Assembly: GCA_041485385.1 (NCBI GenBank)
Contig: JBGPJM010000097.1
Location: forward strand, 1 to 16,724
Reading direction: 5' to 3'
Origin: JBGPJM01 sp041485385
GTDB lineage: Bacteria; Planctomycetota; Phycisphaerae; Phycisphaerales; UBA1924
DNA length: 16,724 bases
Part shown: piece after piece, positions 1 through 7,985 of the stretch
Layout of the letters: each line of letters starts with the position of its first letter
Numbering within the stretch: position 1 is the first letter of the stretch
Made by a program: the position numbers and the translations under genes
Notes under the pieces: generated by a model
Database searches by the model: none
Told to the model about the DNA's origin: nothing
The model's input: the letters and a program-made list of their open reading frames with translations, nothing else

Positions 1-1821
1 CCGCTGGGCAAAGGTTCGCTGGTGAAACAGTCGTACGGGCACACGCCCGACATGATCAGGCTCTTCGGCAAGCTCGTTGATGAGCCCTACCCATGGGACA
101 AGTACGCCCAGGTGATCGTCTGGAACTTCGGCGCCGGCGGCATGGAGAACACCTCCGCCACGACCATGTACGACTCGGCCATTCTCGACAGCACCGCCCT
201 GCTGGACGGCGACCTGGACGGATTGATCTCGCACGAGCTGGCCCACCAGTGGTTCGGCGACCTGCTCACCTGCAAGTCCTGGGAGCACATCTGGCTCAAC
301 GAGGGCTTCGCCACATACTTCTCCAACCTCTGGTTCGAGGAACGAGACGGCAAGGACGCGTACCTCAGCGGCATCTACGGCGCCTTCCAGGGCGTCGCCG
401 CGGCGGACAAGGCCGACGCCCCGTATGCCGCCGCGATGTGCAGCAGGACCTACATCCACCCCTGGGAGGTCTTCCGCCGCCCGGCCAACCCCTACGGCAA
501 GGGGTGCAGCATCCTGCACATGCTCCGTCAGAAAGTGGGTGACGAGCTCTTCTTCAAGTCGCTGGTGCTCTACGTGGACCGCTTCAAAGGCGCGTCGCCG
601 GAGACCGACGACCTTCGCTACGCCTTCGAAGACACAAGCGGGCTGAGCCTCGAGCGATTCTTCAACCAGTGGTGCAAGCACCCGGGCGCACCGACCGTGG
701 ATGTCTCGCTCACGTGGGACTCCGCGGCTTCAGCGCTCGACGTCTCGCTCGCGCAGACGCAGAACATCGACGGGTACAACCCCGCGTTCTACTTCACGCT
801 CCCCATCTGGGTCAAGACGCCCAGCGGCCCGAAGGACGGACAATGGTTGTCGATGGATATGGACGGGCGATCCGCCACCCAGAGCTTTCCCCTGAACGCG
901 GAGCCGACGGTGATCGCCGTTGACCCGAACCTTTCGGTTCTGGGCAGGTTCAACGTCTCGCAGCCGGCGAAGGTGTGGCTGGGGCAGCTCGACGCCGGGC
1001 CGACGATCGCTTCGCGTCTGCAGGCCATCGCCGGGCTGCAGAAGATAGGTGAGACGCCCGACTCCGGCGGGCTCTCCGCCGAGATCGTGGCAGCGCTGCG
1101 CTCGATCGCGCGCGACAAGAGGGCCTACCACGCCCTGCGGTCCGCCGCCGTCACCGCCTTGGGGAAGGCCGGCCAAGCCGACGTGATCTCCGACCTGCTC
1201 CGGTCGTCGTTGGACGACGCGAAGGTTCGTCGCACGGTCGTCGAGCAGGTCCCCGCGGCGTACAAGGCCCAGCAGCCCCGCGCCGCATCCGGCGCGCCCA
1301 GGCTCATCGACGACCTTCGCCAGGCCGCCCGGCGCGATGCCTCGTACGCGGTGCGGGCCAGCGCCGTGCGGGCGCTGGGCGAACTGAAGCTGCCGGAGGC
1401 CAAGCCGGTGATCCTCGAGGCCGCGGGAGTCGAGTCGCAGCACGACCAGATCCGGCAGGCCGCGCTGGAGGCCCTGGCGACGCTCGACGATCCGGAAGGC
1501 CTGGCGGTGGCGGCCCGATATACCCGGCCCGGCACCTACAGCCGCACCCGCCCGACGGCCGTGCAGACCGTGGGCGTCCTGGGCCATTACGACCCACAGC
1601 TTGCATTCGACACGCTCGCCGGGCTGCTGGGCGACCACGAGATGCGGACCGTCGGCGCCGCCGGCAACGCGCTGGTCAAGCTCGGCGACGCGCGGGCGCT
1701 GCCGCTGCTGGAGGAGGTCGGCAAGAACGCCAGGAGCGCAATCGCCCGGGACCAGGCGAGACGGATGGTGAAGGAGTTGCAGGCCAAGCTCGAGGCCCCG
1801 AAGCCCGCTCAGGGTGGTTGA
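1..1821 (+). CDS. M1 family zinc aminopeptidase with HEAT-repeat tail (5' partial)
   Basis: The reading frame is open from base 1, so the N-terminal part lies outside the window. Counting from the GTG at 22, GGMEN (39-43) matches the substrate-binding GAMEN motif. HELAH at 71-75 with NEGFA (Glu 94), 18 residues later, is the HEXXH-X18-E zinc site of gluzincins, and Tyr 158 in NPYGKG fits the transition-state tyrosine. These define an M1 aminopeptidase, which removes N-terminal residues from peptides. After about residue 320 the sequence turns into repeated Ala/Leu-rich helical pairs such as VRASAVRALGEL and IRQAALEALATL, typical of HEAT/PBS-lyase-like repeats rather than the ERAP1-type C-terminal domain. 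The stop is one base from the convergent kdsB stop, and no terminator hairpin is visible between them. The family call is firm; substrate and location are unknown because any signal peptide is off the window. Confidence 0.93.
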   Translation, partial: PLGKGSLVKQSYGHTPDMIRLFGKLVDEPYPWDKYAQVIVWNFGAGGMENTSATTMYDSAILDSTALLDGDLDGLISHELAHQWFGDLLTCKSWEHIWLNEGFATYFSNLWFEERDGKDAYLSGIYGAFQGVAAADKADAPYAAAMCSRTYIHPWEVFRRPANPYGKGCSILHMLRQKVGDELFFKSLVLYVDRFKGASPETDDLRYAFEDTSGLSLERFFNQWCKHPGAPTVDVSLTWDSAASALDVSLAQTQNIDGYNPAFYFTLPIWVKTPSGPKDGQWLSMDMDGRSATQSFPLNAEPTVIAVDPNLSVLGRFNVSQPAKVWLGQLDAGPTIASRLQAIAGLQKIGETPDSGGLSAEIVAALRSIARDKRAYHALRSAAVTALGKAGQADVISDLLRSSLDDAKVRRTVVEQVPAAYKAQQPRAASGAPRLIDDLRQAARRDASYAVRASAVRALGELKLPEAKPVILEAAGVESQHDQIRQAALEALATLDDPEGLAVAARYTRPGTYSRTRPTAVQTVGVLGHYDPQLAFDTLAGLLGDHEMRTVGAAGNALVKLGDARALPLLEEVGKNARSAIARDQARRMVKELQAKLEAPKPAQGG

Positions 1822-1822
1822 G

Positions 1823-2578
1823 TCAGCCGCGAGGACGGTCCCGCCACCGCTGCACGAACGCCTCGTACTGCTCGGGGGTATCGATCCCGGCGCGCCCGGG
1901 CTTGGGTGAGATCGCAACGGCGATCGTGAAGCCGTGCTGCAACGCGCGGAGCTGCTCGAGCTGCTCGCACCGCTCCAGGGGCGTGCCGGCCAGGCCGACG
2001 TAGGTGCTGAGGAACTCCCGCCGGTACACGTACAGCCCGACGTGCCGCAACGGGCGCGCGTCGGGGCCCGCTCGCCGGTCGCGGTCCAGCGGTATGAGCG
2101 CGCGAGAGAAGTACATCGCCGTGCCGTCCAGACGGCACACCACCTTCACGATGTTCTGATCGGCCGGGTCGTCGCCGACGGCAAACGGCGCGCCCACGGT
2201 CGCCATGGGGGCCCCCGTCCGCGTCAGCGCCTCGATCGCCGCGTCGATCACCTCCGGCTCGACCTCGGGCTCGTCCCCCTGGACGTTGACGACGATCGCG
2301 TCCCCCGGCAGGCCCAGCCGCCCTGCGGCCTCATCGAGACGGCTCGTACCGTTGGGGTGGTCGGTGCGCGTCATCACGCACTCGCCGCCGAAGCCGGTGA
2401 CGGCGTCCATCACACTCGCGTCGTCGGTGGCAACGACGACGCGTCCGACAAGACGGGCCCGCCCGGCTGCGTCGTAGACGTGTCGCACCAGCGGACGGCC
2501 CGTGCGGGCGGCGAGCACCTTGCCGGGGAAGCGCGTGGAGCCCATCCGTGCGGGAATGATCGCCACTGCGCCGCTCAT
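1823..2578 (-). CDS. kdsB: 3-deoxy-manno-octulosonate cytidylyltransferase (CMP-Kdo synthetase)
   Basis: KdsB activates Kdo with CTP to give CMP-Kdo for the inner core of lipopolysaccharide, in the cytoplasm. The 251-residue protein has the usual length. It shows the N-terminal nucleotide-binding motif IPARMGSTRFPGK (8-20), VVVATDD (47-53), the segment MTRTDHPNGTSR (69-80; families usually have TxxDHxSGTDR) and NVQGDEP (98-104). The ATG at 2578 is preceded by AGGAGGTAA (2595-2587) at good spacing. The gene lies 33 bases downstream of the TPR-protein gene on the same strand, so the two are probably co-transcribed. Its presence implies a Gram-negative outer membrane with Kdo-containing LPS. The identification is secure. 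Confidence 0.95.
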   Translation of the reverse strand: MSGAVAIIPARMGSTRFPGKVLAARTGRPLVRHVYDAAGRARLVGRVVVATDDASVMDAVTGFGGECVMTRTDHPNGTSRLDEAAGRLGLPGDAIVVNVQGDEPEVEPEVIDAAIEALTRTGAPMATVGAPFAVGDDPADQNIVKVVCRLDGTAMYFSRALIPLDRDRRAGPDARPLRHVGLYVYRREFLSTYVGLAGTPLERCEQLEQLRALQHGFTIAVAISPKPGRAGIDTPEQYEAFVQRWRDRPRG

Positions 2579-2611
2579 TGCCGGGCTTACCTCCTGAGTT
2601 GGATCGATCGG

Positions 2612-4195
2612 TCACATCGCCGCCGAGTCGCCGCGCTTGAGGCGCGCAACCAGGTCCTTCAGGTCCTCGCGACGCTGCTTGATGTCTCGGTAGGTGAACT
2701 GCTGAATGGCGATCGAGGTGGCGATTCTGTAGGCCTCCTCGGCGCTGCCGATGTCCTCGTATTCCTTGGCCCGCCCCTGGAGGCCCTGCATCAGCCCGTA
2801 GCGCAGCTCCATGCCCAGCTCGCCGTCGATGTTCCCCGCGGCCTCTATCGCGGAGCGGAACATCTCGATCGCGCCGTCGAAGATTTCGATCGCAAGGAAC
2901 GCCTGGCCCAGGTATCCCTGCACCCTGATCCGCTGCTTGGGCTCGTCCTTGGCCGCCTGAAGGAAGCCGATGCTCTCCTCGAACCGACCGGCCTCGAAGA
3001 GCCGCTTGCCAAGCTCAAACTTACAGACGCGGTCCGAGGGATAGGCCTCGACCCGTGCCCGCCACTCGTCGATGTCCTGCTCGACCAGGTTCCGCTTGGC
3101 CGCCTCGTAGGCCTCGGCCGCGCCGGCGTCGTCCGGGCCGGCCTTCTCCGCGGCCTCCTTGAGCCTGGCCACATCGAGCTTGAGCCGCCTGAGACGGACC
3201 TCCCCGGCCTGCTCGCGGAATCGGAACTCCTGCGTGTCCTTGTACGCCCGCTCAAGGACCGCGAGGGCCGTCTCATCGTCGACCGGACGCCGACGTTCAT
3301 TCAGAAGCTTCACGTACCGGGAGATGAGCGCGCGATCGGAGGGGTTGCCCTCGTACTCCATGCGAGCCCGGTCGATCATGCGGTCGTGCGTCTCCTCGGT
3401 CCGGACGAGCCGCTCTTCCTCCTCCAGCCGCTTCTGCGACTCGGCGTCGCGGATATTCTGGCGGAACCCGCCCTCCTTGCCCGCCTGCTCGTAGCCGCCA
3501 CGGGTCATAGTCGATTCGGCCGAAAGGTTGCGCACTTCCCCGGCGAGCTTCCCGTCCTCCGGAGCCAGACGGACGGCCACCTCACCGACCTTGACGGCCT
3601 TGTCGAAAGCCTCGACGGTGCGGAAGACGTTCATCAACGTGACGAAGTGATCCTTGCGTGGCCGCTTCTCCGCCAGGGCGATCTGGAACCCCCGCTCTGC
3701 GAGCCACGTCGCCGCCGGCCACAGCCCGAGCTTGGCCGCCGACTCCGCCGATCGAACGGCGGGCGAGGCCTCCGTCCGCTTCAGAGCGGTCTGCAGAAGC
3801 AGGAAGAGGTACCGCTCCAGATCGCTCCTGCCTGAGGCGAACTCTTTGACGGTGTCGCGGCTGGCGCCCTTGGCCCCTTCCTTGCTGTTGAGAAATGCAG
3901 CGGCGGAGACGAACAACGCCAGCAGCGCGTCCATGCTGCTGGGATCCTGACGCAGGCCGTTGAGCCAGAGCGTCACGGCGTACTCGTAGTTGGTGGCCTC
4001 GTGGACGGTCTTGGCGCGCTCGAAGAACTTGTGGGCCTTGTCCGGGGAGAACTCCATCCCGTCCCCCTCGCCCGTGCCCGAACCCCCGGATCGGCCGGCG
4101 CCCCCTCCGGTACCCCCCGCGCCGGTGCCACCGGTGGTCCCGTTCGCTCCCGGCTTGGCCGTTTCGTCGGTCTTCTTTCTGCCAAACAGCGCCAA
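2612..4195 (-). CDS. TPR-repeat protein of unknown function
   Basis: This protein of about 527 residues begins LALFGRKK, followed by a Gly/Thr/Pro-rich low-complexity linker (about 15-46). The rest is entirely helical. Several stretches resemble tetratricopeptide repeats: AHKFFERAKTVHEATNYEYA near the N-terminus, then WRARVEAYPSDRVCKFELGK and GYLGQAFLAIEIFDGAIEMF towards the C-terminus. The middle is rich in Glu/Lys/Arg (LEEEERLVRTEETHD) and may form a long coiled helix. No enzymatic motif, signal peptide or membrane segment is visible, so it is probably a cytoplasmic scaffold. I chose the TTG at 4195 because AAGGAG lies six bases upstream; a TTG at 4213 and an ATG 46 codons into this reading are alternatives. 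It is followed closely by kdsB, but no functional link is evident. Confidence 0.75.
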   Translation of the reverse strand: MALFGRKKTDETAKPGANGTTGGTGAGGTGGGAGRSGGSGTGEGDGMEFSPDKAHKFFERAKTVHEATNYEYAVTLWLNGLRQDPSSMDALLALFVSAAAFLNSKEGAKGASRDTVKEFASGRSDLERYLFLLLQTALKRTEASPAVRSAESAAKLGLWPAATWLAERGFQIALAEKRPRKDHFVTLMNVFRTVEAFDKAVKVGEVAVRLAPEDGKLAGEVRNLSAESTMTRGGYEQAGKEGGFRQNIRDAESQKRLEEEERLVRTEETHDRMIDRARMEYEGNPSDRALISRYVKLLNERRRPVDDETALAVLERAYKDTQEFRFREQAGEVRLRRLKLDVARLKEAAEKAGPDDAGAAEAYEAAKRNLVEQDIDEWRARVEAYPSDRVCKFELGKRLFEAGRFEESIGFLQAAKDEPKQRIRVQGYLGQAFLAIEIFDGAIEMFRSAIEAAGNIDGELGMELRYGLMQGLQGRAKEYEDIGSAEEAYRIATSIAIQQFTYRDIKQRREDLKDLVARLKRGDSAAM

Positions 4196-4201
4196 CCAAG
4201 G

Positions 4202-4207
4202 CTCCTT
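4202..4207 (-). promoter_or_regulatory. Ribosome binding site of the TPR gene
   Basis: AAGGAG on the minus strand, six bases before the TTG at 4195. It favours this start over the in-frame TTG at 4213, which would place the motif inside the coding region. Confidence 0.55.
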
Positions 4208-4408
4208 GGACAACCACGCCCGGAACGGCCGCCCGACTGTAGCCGCCGGCCCTCCCCCTGTCCCACCCGCGGATGCCCAATGCTACAGAACCCCGCTCCG
4301 CGCGGCAACGCCGACGCCGTCCATCCCATCCGTGCGCCCCGCCAGGCTGTTCCCTGCGCGCCGCCCGGAACGGTCGGTCGACGTGGCGGCCCGTCCTAGA
4401 CTCCGCCG

Positions 4409-4966
4409 ATGACGACGGACCCTGCCAAGCTGTCGATCGTTCTCTATCCGGACCCGTCGCTGCGGAAAAAAGCGGCGATGATGACCGAGGTGACGCCGGA
4501 AGTACGCGCCGTCGCCGCCCGGATGGTCGAGCTCATGCACGAGGCCGAGGGGGTCGGCCTTGCAGCCCCGCAGGTGTGGCTGCCGTGGCGTCTGTTCGTG
4601 GCGTTTGTGCCACCGGCGGAAGGGCGATCGCCGGAGTCCTCGCCGATCACCGCCCTCGCGTCGCCGCGCGTGTACATCAACCCCATCCTGACGTCACCCG
4701 TCGGCCCGCCGGAGCCGTACGAGGAGGGGTGCCTGTCACTCCCGGATATCAACGGCGAGGTGCTGCGCCCGACGACGATCACGATCACGGCGAGCGATCT
4801 CGAGGGAAAGACATTTGCCCAGACGGGGGCCGGGCTGCTGGCCCGCTGCTGGCAGCACGAGACCGACCACCTCGACGGTATCCTGATCATCGATCGCATG
4901 ACCCAGATGTCGCGCCTGAAGAACCGGGCGGCCATCCGCGATCTGAACAAAGGCTCCAAACGCTGA
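4409..4966 (+). CDS. def: Peptide deformylase
   Basis: Deformylase removes the formyl group from the N-terminal methionine of nascent proteins, using Fe2+ or another divalent metal. All three family motifs are present: GVGLAAPQ (48-55, motif GxGxAAxQ), EEGCLSLP (105-112, with metal ligand Cys 108) and QHETDHLDG (149-157, ligands His 150 and His 154, catalytic Glu 151). The length of 185 is normal. A Pro/Ser-rich insertion at about 67-87, between the first two motifs, is somewhat longer than in the E. coli enzyme. The ATG at 4409 has no clear Shine-Dalgarno sequence. The gene starts a plus-strand cluster with fmt 37 bases downstream. The two enzymes act at opposite ends of the same formyl-methionine cycle and are often adjacent. 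It is divergent from the TPR gene. Confidence 0.96.
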   Translation: MTTDPAKLSIVLYPDPSLRKKAAMMTEVTPEVRAVAARMVELMHEAEGVGLAAPQVWLPWRLFVAFVPPAEGRSPESSPITALASPRVYINPILTSPVGPPEPYEEGCLSLPDINGEVLRPTTITITASDLEGKTFAQTGAGLLARCWQHETDHLDGILIIDRMTQMSRLKNRAAIRDLNKGSKR

Positions 4967-5003
4967 CACGCCATCGCGCTCCGCGCCTCCCCCAACGCCC
5001 CCA

Positions 5004-5975
5004 ATGGACATCCTCTTCTTCGGTTCCGGCGAGTTCGGCCTTCCCACGCTCGGGGCGCTCGTCCGCGATCACCGGATCCTCGCCGTGGTCACGCAACCGG
5101 ACCGCCCCGCCGGTCGGGGCGGGAAGCCCACGGCTACACCGGTGGGCGAGTGGGCGGGCACGAATCTTGCGGGCGTGCCGCTGATCAAGCCGGAGCGGGT
5201 CGGCGATGCCGATGTCGTGTCGGAGCTGCGCTCGATCGCGCGGGCCGACGACGGCGCGGCGCCCGCGACCTTCGTGGTGATCGCCTTCGGCCAGAAGCTG
5301 CCGCGGTCGCTTCTGGCGGGGGTGCTGGCGATCAACCTCCACGCGTCGCTCCTGCCGCGATGGCGAGGTGCCGCGCCGATCAACGCAGCGATCCTCGCCG
5401 GCGACGTGCAGACAGGCGACTCGGTCATCACGCTCTCGGAGCGCATGGACGCCGGGCTCGTGCTCGCGCAATCCACGCGCGCGATCGAGCCCCAGATCAC
5501 CGCCGGCGAGCTGCACGACCTGCTCGCCTCCGACGGCCCGGCGCTCGTCCAACGCGTGCTGGCCGAGAGCGAGGCCGGGCGGCTCACGGCGCGTACGCAG
5601 GATGAATCGCTGGTGACCAGGGCGATGAAGCTCAGCAAGGCCGACGGCTGGACGGACTTTTCGCACAGCGCCGAAGAATGCCGGCGGCGGATCAACGGCC
5701 TCTCGCCATGGCCGGGCGTGACGGTGCAGTTCCGCGGCGAACCGCTCAAGCTCGTCCGTGCCACGGTCCGCGGGAATAGCCACGCACACCCGTCGGACCC
5801 ATCCGGCAGCGTGATCGACACGCACGAGGGCGTGGTCGCCTGCGGAATGGGCACGCTCCTGCGCCTGCTGGAGGTCCAGCCCCCCGGCAAACGCGTCATG
5901 CCGTGGCAGGATTTCGCGAACGGGCATCGCGTGAAATCCCAGGAAACCCTCGTCGGAGGGCCGCCGCAGTGCTGA
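5004..5975 (+). CDS. fmt: Methionyl-tRNA formyltransferase
   Basis: Fmt transfers a formyl group from 10-formyltetrahydrofolate to methionyl-initiator tRNA. The 323-residue length is close to the E. coli enzyme. The N-terminal Rossmann-like start MDILFFGSGEFGLPTL is typical. The catalytic segment INLHASLLPRWRGAAPI (110-126) contains Asn 111, His 113 and the SLLP loop, and Asp 149 in ERMDAG fits the third catalytic residue. The C-terminal part (from about 200) matches the tRNA-binding domain, including INGLSPWPG. No Shine-Dalgarno sequence precedes the ATG at 5004. It is second in a def-fmt-HEXXH cluster, and its TGA is overlapped by the GTG of the next gene, so that gene is probably translationally coupled. 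Confidence 0.96.
   Translation: MDILFFGSGEFGLPTLGALVRDHRILAVVTQPDRPAGRGGKPTATPVGEWAGTNLAGVPLIKPERVGDADVVSELRSIARADDGAAPATFVVIAFGQKLPRSLLAGVLAINLHASLLPRWRGAAPINAAILAGDVQTGDSVITLSERMDAGLVLAQSTRAIEPQITAGELHDLLASDGPALVQRVLAESEAGRLTARTQDESLVTRAMKLSKADGWTDFSHSAEECRRRINGLSPWPGVTVQFRGEPLKLVRATVRGNSHAHPSDPSGSVIDTHEGVVACGMGTLLRLLEVQPPGKRVMPWQDFANGHRVKSQETLVGGPPQC
5955..5960 (+). promoter_or_regulatory. Ribosome binding site fixing the GTG start of the HEXXH gene
   Basis: GGAGGG inside the 3' end of fmt, eight bases before the GTG at 5969. It selects that GTG over the in-frame ATG at 5903, which would lie deep within fmt. Confidence 0.6.
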
Positions 5976-6646
5976 CGCTCTGGGATCTCATCGAGCCGAT
6001 TCTCCGCCCCGGCAAGCGCCGGCGCGCCGACCAGGGCGCGCCGGAGAATCGAGGGCGTCCTGGATCGATCATCCCACGGGCGCCTTCACCAGTCGCGGTC
6101 AAGCCCGAGGCTGTCGCGCAGGCGTCGCCCAACGGCAGAGCGAGGCTCAACGGGCACGTCGCGCCCCGTGCCCCCGCCATGGCGTCCCCCGCGGCGCGCG
6201 AATCCATGCAGGATCGCTACGACCGCATCACGCAGGACACGCTGCGTGCTCACACCATCCGCGTGCGGAAATGGCGAACGTCCATGTCCGGCATCGCGTG
6301 GTACGTCACCTACCAGGACGGGCGCATCAGCAGGCTCATCGAAGCCCCCCGCCCCAAGGGCCCCATGTCCGCCGCGGTCTTTCTCCACGAGGTCGGCCAC
6401 CACGTTATCGGCTTCGACGTATACAAGCCCCGTTGTCTCGAGGAATACCACGCCTGGGCCTGGGCGATGAGGACGATGGACGCTCTGGGCCTCAATATCA
6501 CCGACGGCGTGCGCCATCGGATGCACGAGTCGCTGTGGTACGCGGTCGCGAAGGCCAGGCGGCGGGGGCTGAAGGTGATCCCACCCGAGCTTGAACCGTT
6601 CATTCACCGGCCCGCGCGCCAACGCCGCGGGGCGCCGGACGGCTGA
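5969..6646 (+). CDS. HEXXH-motif protein, putative small zinc metallopeptidase
   Basis: I do not recognise a named family. The protein is about 225 residues from the GTG at 5969, which overlaps the fmt stop by seven bases (GTGCTGA). Residues 1-75 are basic and Pro/Ala-rich and probably disordered, after a short helix (LTLWDLIEPIL). The ordered part starts near 80. HEVGHH at 140-145 is a zincin-type HEXXH motif, followed by LEEYHAWAWAM (157-167), which could supply a third ligand (Glu 158 or 159). That arrangement resembles M78 (ImmA/IrrE-like) peptidases, where HExGH is followed by an E..A..FA helix, but this comparison is by eye. No signal peptide or membrane segment is seen. Its position after def and fmt could mean a role around nascent protein processing, or simple hitch-hiking. 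Zinc binding and activity are inferences. Confidence 0.72.
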   Translation: MLTLWDLIEPILRPGKRRRADQGAPENRGRPGSIIPRAPSPVAVKPEAVAQASPNGRARLNGHVAPRAPAMASPAARESMQDRYDRITQDTLRAHTIRVRKWRTSMSGIAWYVTYQDGRISRLIEAPRPKGPMSAAVFLHEVGHHVIGFDVYKPRCLEEYHAWAWAMRTMDALGLNITDGVRHRMHESLWYAVAKARRRGLKVIPPELEPFIHRPARQRRGAPDG

Positions 6647-6647
6647 A

Positions 6648-6721
6648 CGTCCCGGGGGCGACTCGAACGCCCGACCTGCCGCTTAGAAGGCGGCTGCTCT
6701 ATCCAACTGAGCTACCGGGAC
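6648..6721 (-). tRNA. tRNA-Arg, anticodon TCT
   Basis: The minus strand folds into a complete cloverleaf of 74 nt. The acceptor GTCCCGG pairs perfectly with CCGGGAC and the discriminator base is G. The D stem is GCTC/GAGC around AGTTGGATA. The anticodon stem GCCGC/GCGGC encloses the loop CTTCTAA, giving anticodon TCT, which reads AGA/AGG arginine codons. The variable region is AGGTC, and the T arm is GGGCG-TTCGAGT-CGCCC. The 3' CCA is not encoded. The gene runs opposite to its neighbours and its 3' end is one base from the stop of the HEXXH gene. Confidence 0.97.
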
Positions 6722-6726
6722 TTGAT

Positions 6727-6776
6727 CCCCCCCCGAACGGATCACTCTAGCAGGTCAGCCGCCCCCCGCCCCCCCC
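6727..6776 (-). repeat. G-run cluster upstream of tRNA-Arg (C-runs on plus strand)
   Basis: On the tRNA strand there are runs of eight G (6769-6776), six G (6762-6767) and eight G (6727-6734), the last only five bases before the mature tRNA 5' end. The runs could form a G-quadruplex and are prone to slippage. No standard -35/-10 pair is obvious here. A possible -10 (TAGAGT) lies between the runs, without a matching -35. Confidence 0.5.
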
Positions 6777-6921
6777 TCGTCCCCATCCAGCGGTCGTCTT
6801 CCGACCCCTCCCCACCGCGTTCTGTCCTACCGGAATCTTTCCGCCCTGCCAGTAGCAAATCCCCGGCACCCTTCCAAAGATATCGCTCTCGGCGGCGCGC
6901 ACCAAGGTCTCGGAACGCTCC

Positions 6922-7950
6922 ATGAACACACCCGTTGCGACCACACCCCCCGCAGAGCCCACCATCGACATCATCGCCCTTCGCGCACCCATCGCCGGAG
7001 CCCCCGCGGCCGCGGCGGTGCGACAGCAGATCAGCGCGATCATCGAGCTCACCAAGCCCCGAATCACCCGCCTGGTGACCATCACCGCGGGGGTCGGCTT
7101 CGTCATGGCGGCGGTCGGGCGGGAGACGCTCCCGACCGCGGAACTGATCGTCGCCGCGCTGGGTTGCCTGTTCGGCACCGCGTGCTCCGCGGCCGGGGCC
7201 AGCGCCCTCAACCAGTGGATCGAGCGGCGTCGCGACGCCCTCATGACCCGCACGCAGTCTCGACCACTGCCGCAACAGCGGGTGACGCCCGGCACGGCGT
7301 TCATCGCCGGCGCGGGCCTTTGCGTCCTCGGTGTGACGACTCTGCTCCTGACGACCGGACCGGCTGCCGCGCTCGTGTCCCTTTCAACGATCCTGCTTTA
7401 CTTGCTGGCGTACACCCCGCTCAAGCCCGTGACGACGATCGCGACGATCGTCGGCGCGGTGCCCGGTGCCCTGCCGCCGCTGATCGGGTGGGCCGCGGCC
7501 GGCGCGGCCGGGTCCGCCGAGGCCAGCTCGCCGTTCGCGCCGCTCCTGCAGGCGGGCGGATGGTCACTGTTCCTGCTGATGTTCGTCTGGCAGATCCCCC
7601 ACTTCCTGGCGATCGCGTGGATGTACAAGGACGACTACGCCAAGGGCGGCTACAAGATCCTCCCGCTGGTGGACCCGACCGGCAATCGCACCGCTTGTAC
7701 GATCCTCCTCTGGTCTTTGGCGCTGATCCCCGCTACTCTCTCGCCCGGCCTGGCGATGTCCGGTCGACTCGGCCTTGGCTATGCGATCGTCGCGGCCATC
7801 ACCGGGCTCGGCTACCTCGCCATGGCGTCGCGACTGGCCCGGACACACACCCGCGACAACGCCAAGCGTGTCTTCGTTGCGTCAATCATCCACCTGCCGC
7901 TCCTCTTGGTCGCCATGGTGGCCGATGCCCTGCTGACCGCGATACTCTGA
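6922..7950 (+). CDS. ctaB: Protoheme IX farnesyltransferase (heme O synthase)
   Basis: CtaB/Cox10 attaches farnesyl diphosphate to haem B, giving haem O for haem-copper oxidases; it is an inner-membrane UbiA-type prenyltransferase. The 342-residue protein has a polar N-terminus of about 40 residues and then a series of hydrophobic segments. The signature LNQWIERRRDALMTRTQSRP (96-115) carries the conserved Asn, Asp and RT..RP residues that bind prenyl diphosphate through Mg2+. The second signature is WQIPHFLAIAWMYKDDYAKG (223-242), followed by GYKILPLVD. LAYTPLKP (162-169) is also typical. The ATG at 6922 has no strong Shine-Dalgarno sequence. The next gene, 35 bases downstream, is a SCO-type copper chaperone, so the pair probably serves cytochrome oxidase assembly; oxidase subunits are not in the window. 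Confidence 0.95.
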   Translation: MNTPVATTPPAEPTIDIIALRAPIAGAPAAAAVRQQISAIIELTKPRITRLVTITAGVGFVMAAVGRETLPTAELIVAALGCLFGTACSAAGASALNQWIERRRDALMTRTQSRPLPQQRVTPGTAFIAGAGLCVLGVTTLLLTTGPAAALVSLSTILLYLLAYTPLKPVTTIATIVGAVPGALPPLIGWAAAGAAGSAEASSPFAPLLQAGGWSLFLLMFVWQIPHFLAIAWMYKDDYAKGGYKILPLVDPTGNRTACTILLWSLALIPATLSPGLAMSGRLGLGYAIVAAITGLGYLAMASRLARTHTRDNAKRVFVASIIHLPLLLVAMVADALLTAIL

Positions 7951-7985
7951 ACAGCGCCCTCGCAAACACAGCGCCGGACCGAGCC

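Noticed and set aside
1934..3835. A 633-codon plus-strand open frame opposite kdsB and the TPR gene
   Set aside because: It is antisense to two well-supported genes, is rich in His/Arg/Gly-type shadow composition and has no domain. Long shadow frames are expected at this GC content.
7164..7985. Upstream extension of the SCO gene through ctaB
   Set aside because: The frame is open, but the extension is Arg/Pro/Asp-rich, overlaps clear ctaB coding sequence, and would bury the N-terminal membrane anchor.
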